The notes beneath the pieces are model-generated. The model was given only the letters and a program-made list of their open reading frames with translations. It did not search any database and had not been told where the DNA came from. From the NCBI GenBank assembly GCA_903847285.1, contig CAINDH010000243.1, positions 1-12,967 of the forward strand: a DNA stretch of 12,967 nt, in the 5' to 3' direction. Source of the DNA: an uncultured Verrucomicrobia subdivision 3 bacterium (GTDB taxonomy: Bacteria > Verrucomicrobiota > Verrucomicrobiae > Limisphaerales > UBA11358). Position 1 is the stretch's first letter. Each line of letters begins with the position of its first letter. The position numbers and the translations under genes were made by a program. Below, piece by piece: positions 1 to 6,706 of the stretch.

Positions 1-164
1 AGTTCGATCAGAGTGAACGCGCCGCTCGTGGGGGCGGACTTTGACGGCACGCCACACATACGGCTGGTTTCTGAATACCTGTGGGTCATGGGAAAAAAAG
101 AGCATAATTCACCCCGAAGCGTTAGGACGCTCTTGAGATGTTTTAGCACAAAATTGAAATTTAT

Positions 165-192
165 TTGCAACCCGTTTGGGGGCAGATTAGAT
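165..192 (+). promoter_or_regulatory. Candidate promoter of the AraC-family gene
   Basis: A -35-like TTGCAA (165-170) is followed after 16 bp by a -10-like TTAGAT (187-192). The -10 ends only 6 nt before the ATG at 199, so transcription would begin at or next to the start codon and the mRNA would be leaderless. This supports 199 over the more upstream in-frame GTG at 13. It is a pattern match only. Confidence 0.4.
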
Positions 193-198
193 TTCGCC

Positions 199-1107
199 AT
201 GCGAAAACCAGCCATTCATGGTCAGCTCAACTGGACGGATTACTATCAGTCGGTTCGTCGCATCACCGCCAAATTCAACCCCAAACATGGCAACTACCGG
301 ATTCACGATCATGAATTCGTGGAACTCGCCTTCATCGTCTCTGGCACTTGTTTGCATCATAGCGTTATGGGCGATTCCCGCCCCGCCTCGGGTGACGTTT
401 TTCTATTCAGGCCGGGTGCCTGGCATGGGTATGCTGAGGCAAAAGATCTTTCACTATACAATTGCTGTTTTGACACCGCGCTACTTGGCCGGGAGTTTAG
501 TTGGCTGGCGGACGACCCGTATCTGGGTCGCTTACTCTGGAGCATTCCCCTGTCAGCAAAACAGCACGGCATGGTCTCCCTCCATCTGCAACCTCATGAG
601 TTCACCCGATGCCGTAAATTGCTGGACGAGCTCTGCGCTCTCTCGCAAGGTGATTACCTAAGTCATTATGCCGACCATCTCGGACTCCTGCTGCAGATTC
701 TCAGTTTACTGGCGCGTAACGCCTCGACTGTCTCCGGTAAAAAATTATCTCAATCACATCGCTCGGTCGTCTCCGCCATCAAATTGATTGATGATGCGCC
801 CACCGAACCATGGACCCTGAAGAGCCTCGCCGCCCGAGTCCATATTGAACCCACCTATTTTGCCCGGCTTTTCCATGCCGCTGTCGGGTTGCCACCCATT
901 GCCTATTTGACAAGGCGACGCTTGGAACTGGCCACGACCATGCTGCGGCGCGATAATCTTCCCGTGGGCGAGATCGGTGCCAAGGCCGGCTGGCTGGATG
1001 GAAATTACTTCAGCCGTTGTTTCCGCAAACACTTTGGAATGACACCGTCCCGCTACCGCACCCGATTTAGGAAAGCAAAAAACATCTCAGAAGGCAGTAA
1101 TGATTAG
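199..1107 (+). CDS. AraC-family transcriptional regulator with N-terminal cupin sensor domain
   Basis: A DNA-binding regulator of about 302 residues. The N-terminal half has the cupin-like AraC sensor pattern: HDHEFVEL near residue 36, a GDVFLFRPGAWHG turn near 65-78. Its ligand is unknown, perhaps a sugar. The C-terminal 100 residues hold the two helix-turn-helix units of the family, one around TLKSLAARVHIEPTYFARLF and one around VGEIGAKAGWLDGNYFSRCF, ending with the FGMTPSRYR signature. The frame is open up to a GTG at 13, but the ATG at 199 is preferred: it gives a normal family length (270-310), the extra 62 residues look unlike a domain, and a promoter-like element lies just before it. 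The next gene on this strand is the cyclase, 410 bases on, so a shared transcript is not evident. The target is unknown. The domain call is firm; the start is less so. Confidence 0.88.
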   Translation: MRKPAIHGQLNWTDYYQSVRRITAKFNPKHGNYRIHDHEFVELAFIVSGTCLHHSVMGDSRPASGDVFLFRPGAWHGYAEAKDLSLYNCCFDTALLGREFSWLADDPYLGRLLWSIPLSAKQHGMVSLHLQPHEFTRCRKLLDELCALSQGDYLSHYADHLGLLLQILSLLARNASTVSGKKLSQSHRSVVSAIKLIDDAPTEPWTLKSLAARVHIEPTYFARLFHAAVGLPPIAYLTRRRLELATTMLRRDNLPVGEIGAKAGWLDGNYFSRCFRKHFGMTPSRYRTRFRKAKNISEGSND

Positions 1108-1183
1108 TCCTTTGCAGTAATAATGGCAACCCGGCTGCGAGTCCTCAATTCACTGTCGCGACTTGTCAATTTGAGTTGGCCGC

Positions 1184-1294
1184 ATGAAATTCGCGCTCCA
1201 ACTCCGTGTGCCGATGCTGCGCCTCCTCAGCGCGGGCAAAGTTCTCGCAGAGGCGCTCCCCATGGCGCCGCGTGCCGGCGCCCCCATCAATTAA
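1184..1294 (+). CDS. Possible 36-residue small protein, unrecognised
   Basis: An ATG-initiated ORF of 36 codons beginning MKFALQLRVP. Its one point in favour is a weak promoter-like pair just upstream, TTCACT (1149-1154) and TGAGTT (1172-1177) with 17-bp spacing, 6 nt before the ATG, the same geometry as at the regulator and the cyclase. There is no domain, signal peptide or Shine-Dalgarno site, and an ORF this short is expected by chance. It may equally be gene debris. Confidence 0.15.
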   Translation: MKFALQLRVPMLRLLSAGKVLAEALPMAPRAGAPIN

Positions 1295-1420
1295 GAGTGC
1301 CCGTCCGAAGATTGGTGTAAGCAAAATCTTGAAACATGCCTTCGGAGCGTTCATTGCCACCAAAGTCGTTTCGTCTCTTCGAGACGTGCAAACAGATTCT
1401 TGGATTTGAGTAGCCGCTTG

Positions 1421-1450
1421 TCATCTGCGTTTATCTGCGTCCATCGGCGG
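1421..1450 (+). repeat. Three tandem decamers of a dispersed repeat
   Basis: Three 10-base units lie in exact register: TCATCTGCGT (1421-1430), TTATCTGCGT (1431-1440) and the diverged CCATCGGCGG (1441-1450), followed by TTTAAA. A related two-unit copy fills the spacer between the outer-membrane gene and znuA at 6687-6706. I have the impression that such ATCTGCGT/ATCTGTGT strings are scattered through verrucomicrobial and related genomes, but cannot check that here. Confidence 0.6.
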
Positions 1451-1482
1451 TTTAAAACTTCTTATCCGCCGCGACTAAATTC

Positions 1483-1511
1483 TTTACAGCTTTTTCCCCA
1501 AACCGCAAAAT
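1483..1511 (+). promoter_or_regulatory. Candidate promoter of the squalene-hopene cyclase gene
   Basis: TTTACA (1483-1488) and CAAAAT (1506-1511) are separated by 17 bp, a good sigma-70-type geometry. The -10 ends 6 nt before the GTG at 1518, so the transcript would begin about at the start codon. A GAGG string lies just before the GTG but would be outside a leaderless message. Confidence 0.45.
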
Positions 1512-1517
1512 TGAGGC

Positions 1518-3497
1518 GTGTTAACCGCAAGTGATTCCCGCACGTCACCGCCGCAAGCCGCCGCGAACGTCCGGGAGAACGAAGAATTTCTCAAGAACGC
1601 CCAGGCCGCCCTTCAGCGGTCGCAGAATTATCTTTTGTCCGTCCAATATCCCGAAGGTTATTGGGTGGGCGAACTGATGGTGGATTCCACGCTCGCCTCG
1701 GACATGATCGTGTTCCATCACTGGGACGGTAGCGTGGACAAGGAATGGCAGCGCAAGGCGGTCAACCACATCTTCTCGATGCAGTTGCCCGACGGCGGCT
1801 GGAACATCTACCTCGGCGGCCCGTCCGAAGTGAACGCGACCATCAAGGCCTACCTCGCGCTCAAACTCGCGGGCGTGCCCGTCACCGACCCGCGGATGCT
1901 CAAGGCGCGCGAAGTCGCGTTGCACTTCGGCGGCGTGCCGCGCATGAACACGTTCTCAAAACTGTATCTCGCACTCATCGGTTTGTTTCCGTGGGAATAC
2001 GTCCCCACCATCCCATGCGAGGTGCTGCTCATCGGCAAATGGTTCCACGTGAACTTTTGGGACATGAGCAATTGGTCGCGCGCCATGCTCGTGCCGCTCG
2101 CCATCATCAACCATTTCAAGCCCACGCGCCCGGTCAGCGTGACGCTCGACGAACTTTACCCGCACGGCTACCACGAGCGCGACCTCGCCCTGCCCCCTGA
2201 CCCGGACAAGATTTCGCTCCGTAATTTTTTTCTGTGGCTCGACCGCCTGCACAAGCTCGCGGAATGGTTTGCCGAGCACGCCATCCATCCCTTCCGCAAA
2301 ACCGCATTGAAAAAATGCGAACAGTGGATGCTCGAACGTTTCGTCGGCAGTGACGGTCTCGCCGCCATCTTTCCCGCGATGCTCAATTCCGTCATTGCCT
2401 TGAAGGCGCTTGGCTACCAGAGCGACCATCCGATTCTCAAGCGCGAGTTGGCTGAACTCAAGCGCCTCGAACATCACGAGAAAGATACGCTCCGCATCGA
2501 GCCGTGTTTCTCGCCCGTGTGGGACACCGCCATCGTCGCCATCTGCCTGCGCGAATCCGGCGTGCCCGAAAATCATCCGGCCATGAAAAAGTGCGCCGAC
2601 TGGTTGATGGAAAAAGAAATCCGTATGCGCGGCGACTGGATCCACAAGAACACGTCGAAGGTCGAGGCCAGCGGCTGGGTCTTTGAATACAACAACCAGT
2701 GGAACCCCGACGTGGACGACACCGCGATGGTGTTGCTCGCGCTCCGCAAAATCGCCACCGACAATCCCGCCAAGCGCGACGAATGTTTCGCGCGCGGTTT
2801 GAAGTGGATGATGACCTTTCAGTGCAAAGACGGTGGCTGGGCTGCGTTTGACAAGGATTGCACCAACAACATCCTCGAAAAAGTTCCCTTTGCCGACCAC
2901 AACGCCATGCTCGACCCCGAGTGCGCCGACATCACCGCGCGCATCCTCGAACTGCTCGGCTACGAGAACTGGAGCCGCGACCATTCCCAGATCCGCGACG
3001 CGATTGATTACGTCAAAGCCCAGCAGGAATTCGACGGCTCGTGGTATGGCCGCTGGGGCGTGAATTACATCTACGGCACCTGGCAGGTCTTGCGCGGCAT
3101 GCGTGCATTGAAGTGGGACATGAACGAACTCTGGCTTCGGCGCGGCGGCGAATGGCTCGAAAGCGTCCAGCTTCCCGACGGCGGCTGGGGCGAACGTTGC
3201 AACACTTACGACGATCCCGTGTTCAAAGGTCAGGGACCCAGCACCGCGTCGCAGACCGCGTGGGCCGTCATGGGCTTATGCGCCTTTGACGACCCGGAAA
3301 ATCCCGCGCTCAAACGCGGCATCGAATACCTCTGCCGCACGCAGAACGCCGACGGCTCTTGGAGCGAAAACGAAACCACGGGCACTGGCTTCCCGAAAGT
3401 GTTCTATCTGAAATACGACATGTATCGCAATGCCTGGCCCTTGCTGGCGCTGGCGACCTACCAGCAAATCCGCGACCGCGCCGCCGCTAAAAAATAA
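1518..3497 (+). CDS. shc: Squalene-hopene cyclase
   Basis: Cyclises squalene to hopene/hopanol, the committed step of hopanoid synthesis, as a monotopic membrane enzyme. The protein is 659 residues, normal for the family (about 630-720). The catalytic DXDDTA motif is intact as DVDDTA at residues 398-403, with the initiating central Asp. Several QW repeats are visible: QLPDGGW (89-95), QCKDGGW (435-441), QEFDGSW (503-509), QLPDGGW (551-557) and QNADGSW (609-615). The signature WGVNYIYGTW follows the third. DXDD rather than the DCTAE of oxidosqualene cyclases marks the hopene-forming branch. The start is a GTG, chosen because it is the longest reading and a promoter-like element ends just upstream; the first 25 residues look like a typical poorly conserved N-terminus. 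No other hopanoid genes (hpn, squalene synthase) are nearby, so this is a solitary shc. Confidence 0.95.
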   Translation: MLTASDSRTSPPQAAANVRENEEFLKNAQAALQRSQNYLLSVQYPEGYWVGELMVDSTLASDMIVFHHWDGSVDKEWQRKAVNHIFSMQLPDGGWNIYLGGPSEVNATIKAYLALKLAGVPVTDPRMLKAREVALHFGGVPRMNTFSKLYLALIGLFPWEYVPTIPCEVLLIGKWFHVNFWDMSNWSRAMLVPLAIINHFKPTRPVSVTLDELYPHGYHERDLALPPDPDKISLRNFFLWLDRLHKLAEWFAEHAIHPFRKTALKKCEQWMLERFVGSDGLAAIFPAMLNSVIALKALGYQSDHPILKRELAELKRLEHHEKDTLRIEPCFSPVWDTAIVAICLRESGVPENHPAMKKCADWLMEKEIRMRGDWIHKNTSKVEASGWVFEYNNQWNPDVDDTAMVLLALRKIATDNPAKRDECFARGLKWMMTFQCKDGGWAAFDKDCTNNILEKVPFADHNAMLDPECADITARILELLGYENWSRDHSQIRDAIDYVKAQQEFDGSWYGRWGVNYIYGTWQVLRGMRALKWDMNELWLRRGGEWLESVQLPDGGWGERCNTYDDPVFKGQGPSTASQTAWAVMGLCAFDDPENPALKRGIEYLCRTQNADGSWSENETTGTGFPKVFYLKYDMYRNAWPLLALATYQQIRDRAAAKK

Positions 3498-3529
3498 CAG
3501 CGCACGCAGACGTTCACGCACGCTTAAAT

Positions 3530-3562
3530 GTTCTGAAACGTTGATTTCTCCTCAATCAGAAC
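3530..3562 (+). other. Bulged stem-loop in the cyclase-porin gap
   Basis: The arms GTTCTGA (3530-3536) plus TTGA (3541-3544) pair with TCAA (3552-3555) plus TCAGAAC (3556-3562), leaving a 4-nt bulge AACG and a 7-nt loop. It lies 33 bases past the cyclase stop. No T-run follows, so it is not a standard intrinsic terminator; it could protect the 3' end or be chance. Confidence 0.3.
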
Positions 3563-3664
3563 AATTACCTGCCGATATCAGTCTGGTAGCCACGGCCAAA
3601 TATACTGAAGACATGACGCCAGATAGTTTTCATACCGTTGCTAGTTTGAATCCTTAAGACTGCT

Positions 3665-4939
3665 ATGCCACAGATTAGCCGTATGCTTTTGACCGCCGCG
3701 CTCGCCGTCACTGCCAGCGCTGTCAACGCCACTAACGAACCACCCGCAACCCTATGGACGCGTGAGACATTGTTGGGCGACCTCGGGGGTGTGCGCACCC
3801 GACTCACCGAGCACGGCATCAGTTTCATCCCGACTTATACCGGCGAAGTCATTTATGGCATCATGGATTCGCCCCATGGCAGCCATGTCGTTTACGATCA
3901 CAATGTCAACCTGCCGTTGGATGTGGATATGGAAAAGCTGCTCAGCTGGCGCGGTGCAACGTTTCATGCGAACGCCTACTGGCTCGCCGGACGTTCACTC
4001 ACCGAGGACTGCATTGGTGATTTGGCTAATGTCAGCAACATCTCCGCCTACCGGACGTTCCGCCTGCAAGAACTCTGGCTCCAGCAAACCTTCTGGAAAG
4101 ATCGGGCCTCCATCAAAATCGGTTCCGTAGCCGTGGATACAGAATTCTTTGCCGCGTCATCTTCAGCGCTTTTCATCAACAGCTCCTTTGGCACGTTCTC
4201 ACTCATCGCCGCCAACCTGCCAAACCCGCCGATTTATCCCGTCGCCGCGCCCGCCGTGCGACTGGCCGTGCAACTACATCCGCGTGTGAATTTTCAAATC
4301 GGAATTTTTGACGGCGATTCCGGCGCTCAAGACGTGAATAAAAATGGCGCGGACTTTCACCTGGCAGCCGGCGACGGCGCTTTGATTTTTTCCGAACTCG
4401 GCTTTAATCTCCATCCCGCCACCGCCGGTGAAAAATCGCTCGCGGGCATTTTGAAAATCGGTTCCTTCGTCCACACCAAGCGCATTACCACCTGGCAAAA
4501 CCAGCTCGACGGCAGCACCGGCGGCGGCAGCTACAACTACGGCATCTACGGCGTGGCTGAACATGATTTATTCAAGCGCGACGGCAAACGTGTGACGGCC
4601 TTCCTGCGCGGCGGCGGCGCGCCCGGCAACCGCAACGTCATCGGCTGGTATTGTGATGTGGGTGTCAATGCGACCGGCCTGCTGCCGGGCCGCACCGATG
4701 ACGTCGCCGGCATCGCTTTCGCGCGCTCGTCATTTTCCCGCAGCTTCAGCGACTACCAGCAAACTACTGAAGGCACACGCGCTTTCGACTCCGAGATGGT
4801 CATCGAAGCGACTTACAAAGCGCAAATCACGCCGTGGTGGATGGTGCAGCCGGACTTGCAATTCATCCTCACACCCGGCGGAGAGAGAAATTGCGACAAT
4901 GCCATCGTCCTCGGCTTACGCACCTCGGTATCGTTTTAA
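3665..4939 (+). CDS. OprB-family carbohydrate-selective porin
   Basis: An outer-membrane channel for sugars, 424 residues. A signal peptide spans about residues 1-22 (hydrophobic stretch LLTAALAVTASA, cleavage near VNA/TN). The mature part follows the OprB pattern: an early TLLGDLGGVRTRL segment, then GISFIPTYTGEV, alternating strand segments, a PAVRLAVQLHPR region near residue 200, GIFDGDSG, and a C-terminal PWWMVQPDLQFILTPGG block. The chain ends in Phe, as barrel proteins recognised by BamA usually do. The ATG at 3665 is used; Met7 at 3683 would also leave a working signal peptide, and no clear Shine-Dalgarno site decides between them. It is in line with shc but 167 bases away, with an unrelated role. 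Its TAA overlaps the stop of the opposing permease gene. The substrate cannot be told from sequence. Confidence 0.88.
   Translation: MPQISRMLLTAALAVTASAVNATNEPPATLWTRETLLGDLGGVRTRLTEHGISFIPTYTGEVIYGIMDSPHGSHVVYDHNVNLPLDVDMEKLLSWRGATFHANAYWLAGRSLTEDCIGDLANVSNISAYRTFRLQELWLQQTFWKDRASIKIGSVAVDTEFFAASSSALFINSSFGTFSLIAANLPNPPIYPVAAPAVRLAVQLHPRVNFQIGIFDGDSGAQDVNKNGADFHLAAGDGALIFSELGFNLHPATAGEKSLAGILKIGSFVHTKRITTWQNQLDGSTGGGSYNYGIYGVAEHDLFKRDGKRVTAFLRGGGAPGNRNVIGWYCDVGVNATGLLPGRTDDVAGIAFARSSFSRSFSDYQQTTEGTRAFDSEMVIEATYKAQITPWWMVQPDLQFILTPGGERNCDNAIVLGLRTSVSF
4936..4939. other. Shared palindromic TTAA holding both convergent stop codons
   Basis: The plus-strand porin stop (TAA, 4937-4939) and the minus-strand permease stop (TAA read from 4938-4936) overlap in the self-complementary TTAA. 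Any terminator for either gene must therefore lie inside the other's coding sequence. Confidence 0.9.
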
Positions 4940-5772
4940 GTGACCGGCTTTGATTTTCCTTTGAGCCCGGCGATCAGTCCGCTCAACAACAGCACCATAC
5001 CAAGCACACAGACAATTGCCGCGCCGGTTGGAAAATCAAAGCGGTATGACAGATACAAACCTGCCACGCTGGCAAGTGTCGCCGTGCCCCACGCGATTGC
5101 CATCATCGCCAACAATCCGCGCGCCAGAAAATTGGCGCACACCGCGGGCACGATCAGATAGGAGAACACCATCAGCACGCCGCCGATCTGCACAAAGCTT
5201 GTCACCACTAAACCAAACAGCGCGTAAAACAGAAAATCCCAGAACCGCACCGACAGGCCGTTTGTTTCCGCCTGCTCGTGGTTGAATGACAGCGCTAGGA
5301 ATTGTTTCCGAAAGATGAAGTGCACCACCCCGATGACGGCGTAGAGCGCGGCGGCTTTCCAGATTTCCGTGGACGTAACGGTCAACAAATCGCCCACCAG
5401 CGTCCGTTGCAATTCTTCCTTGCCATGCGCACTTTTGCTCAACAACAAAATTGCCGCCGCCGCCGCGACGACGTAAACAATGCCGATGAGTGCCTCCTGC
5501 GGAACGCGTGAATGTTTCGAGGAGCGGGTGAAGGTGAACATCAGCGCCCCCGCCAACGTGAAACCGAGCGACCAAAAATAATTGTGCGGGTCGTCCGGTT
5601 CATGGCCCAGATACAGGCACACGCAAGTTCCCAGTGTGGCGACCTGCGCCAGCGCCAGGTCCACAAAGATGACTTCGCGGCGAATGATATGTAGCCCGTA
5701 ATACACGAGGATGCCCGGCAGCAATAGGCACGCGATTAGCGGCCACTTCATCACGGCAAATATTTCAGTCAT
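4936..5772 (-). CDS. znuB: ZnuB-like metal ABC transporter permease (ABC-3 family)
   Basis: The inner-membrane permease of a zinc or manganese importer, 278 residues, usual size for the family. About eight hydrophobic helices are seen, starting MKWPLIACLLLPGILVYYGLHI and ending AAIVCVLGMVLLLSGLIAG. The ABC-3 landmarks are present: REVIFVDLALAQVATLG in the first third (the family's conserved S/ALAQ-like segment), and SFVQIGGVLMVFSYLIVPA near residue 200. The ATG at 5772 comes only 3 bases after the znuA stop, with a purine-rich GAGAAAAA stretch inside the end of znuA as possible ribosome site, so translation is probably coupled. Its TAA lies within the TTAA shared with the converging porin gene. 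No ATPase gene adjoins it. Zinc and manganese permeases cannot be separated by sequence alone. Confidence 0.9.
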   Translation of the reverse strand: MTEIFAVMKWPLIACLLLPGILVYYGLHIIRREVIFVDLALAQVATLGTCVCLYLGHEPDDPHNYFWSLGFTLAGALMFTFTRSSKHSRVPQEALIGIVYVVAAAAAILLLSKSAHGKEELQRTLVGDLLTVTSTEIWKAAALYAVIGVVHFIFRKQFLALSFNHEQAETNGLSVRFWDFLFYALFGLVVTSFVQIGGVLMVFSYLIVPAVCANFLARGLLAMMAIAWGTATLASVAGLYLSYRFDFPTGAAIVCVLGMVLLLSGLIAGLKGKSKPVT

Positions 5773-5775
5773 AAA

Positions 5776-6687
5776 TTATTTTTTCTCTACCAACGCAACG
5801 GCCAGCGAATTTACTAGTTCGTCAATCAACTGGAGATAGCCGCCGTCCGTGCCTTTGATCCCGCCCGGAAATTGCGACACGGAAACGACCGTCGCCCCCG
5901 TTTCCTTAGCAACAGTGTCCGCCGTGCGACGACTTAGGTATGCGTCCACAATTATCACGTTCACCCGGTCCGCCTTCATCTTCGTAATCACCTCGACGAG
6001 ATGCGATGGCGTCGGCGGAATGCCCGGCTTGGGTTCGAGAAACAAATCAATCTTCAACCCGAACTCCCGGGCGAAATACGGCCAGGAGTCATGATACGCC
6101 ACCACACTCCGACCCTTGAACGGCGAGAGCTTTTGCCGCCACTCAACCAGCTTCGTATCGAGCGCGATGACGAACGTTTTCAGGTTGGTGCGATAAGCTT
6201 CGGCATTCACCGGATCATTTTCCGCTAAGGCTGCCGCAATGGTTTGCGCGATAATTTTTCCGTTTGACGGGCTGATGACGAAATGCGGATTGCCCGCCGC
6301 GTGGATGTCGCCGCGCGAACGATCCAACGTCGTCGGCACGTCGAGGAGCGCCAATCCCTGCGAGCAATTCACATGGCCGCGGGCGCCCGCCACGATTTTT
6401 TCGTTGCGTGCCTGATCCAGCAAGGCAGGCAGCCAGCCGATTTCCAATTCCGCGCCGCCCTCGATGACCATGTCTGCGCGGTTCAGCTTCGAGATAAAGC
6501 TGGGCTTGGCATCCACAAAGTGCGGATCTTCCGTCGGCTTCGCCAGCGTGGTCAGCGTGATCTGGTCGCCGCCAATTTCCTTGGCGATTGCCGCCAGGTC
6601 GGATGTCGTCACGACGACATTTAATTTGGCCTGCGCGCTTGCAGCCAAAATCAGCGCGCCTAAAAAAGTAAGAATTTTATTGTTCAT
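5776..6687 (-). CDS. znuA: ZnuA-like metal ABC transporter substrate-binding protein
   Basis: A periplasmic zinc/manganese-binding protein of cluster A-I, 303 residues. A signal peptide covers residues 1-20 (LTFLGALILAASAQA/K). There is no lipobox cysteine, so it should be soluble. Candidate metal ligands are His56 in EDPHF, His135 in GNPHF and His199 in YHDSW; Asp281 in GTDGGYLQL is in the place of the usual fourth, acidic ligand. The His/Asp-rich loop common in high-affinity zinc proteins is missing: residues 105-130 have only His105 and His129. This leaves zinc and manganese both possible. The gene sits 19 bases after the outer-membrane gene and 3 bases before the permease gene. There is no Shine-Dalgarno site; the upstream spacer consists of a repeat. 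The family is certain, the metal not. Confidence 0.92.
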   Translation of the reverse strand: MNNKILTFLGALILAASAQAKLNVVVTTSDLAAIAKEIGGDQITLTTLAKPTEDPHFVDAKPSFISKLNRADMVIEGGAELEIGWLPALLDQARNEKIVAGARGHVNCSQGLALLDVPTTLDRSRGDIHAAGNPHFVISPSNGKIIAQTIAAALAENDPVNAEAYRTNLKTFVIALDTKLVEWRQKLSPFKGRSVVAYHDSWPYFAREFGLKIDLFLEPKPGIPPTPSHLVEVITKMKADRVNVIIVDAYLSRRTADTVAKETGATVVSVSQFPGGIKGTDGGYLQLIDELVNSLAVALVEKK

Positions 6688-6706
6688 AATCTGTGTTTAT
6701 CCGTGG
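6687..6706 (+). repeat. Two decamer repeat units forming the porin-znuA spacer
   Basis: On the plus strand, TAATCTGTGT (6687-6696) and TTATCCGTGG (6697-6706) are two 10-base units of the same type as 1421-1450 (ATCTGCGT versus ATCTGTGT). They fill the whole gap between the znuA start codon (6685-6687) and the stop of the outer-membrane gene (6707-6709). Confidence 0.55.

Larger units (their letters stand above)
1108..1517. other. 410-base intergenic region between the regulator and the cyclase
   Basis: No recognisable gene lies here. It contains an 8-base direct repeat GCAGTAAT (1094-1101 and 1114-1121, the first copy inside the end of the regulator), a 36-codon ORF (1184-1294), a 6-bp inverted repeat CGTCTC/GAGACG (1372-1386), a run of three decamer repeats (1421-1450) and the cyclase promoter (1483-1511). 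The other short ORFs on both strands show no family motif. Confidence 0.6.

Noticed and set aside
13..198. N-terminal extension of the AraC-family regulator from a GTG at 13
   Set aside because: The added 62 residues show no domain features, the protein would be longer than usual, and a promoter-like element lies inside the extension just before the ATG at 199.
1166..1363. 65-codon minus-strand ORF in the regulator-cyclase gap
   Set aside because: No recognisable motif, no ribosome site, no promoter match; probably chance in GC-rich DNA.
1372..1386. Inverted repeat CGTCTC-TTC-GAGACG as a terminator
   Set aside because: Only 6 bp of stem, no T-run, and about 265 bases after the regulator's stop codon.
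1956..2984. 342-codon open frame on the minus strand
   Set aside because: It is fully antisense to the squalene-hopene cyclase, which has clear motifs throughout; the open frame follows from the codon usage of the real gene.
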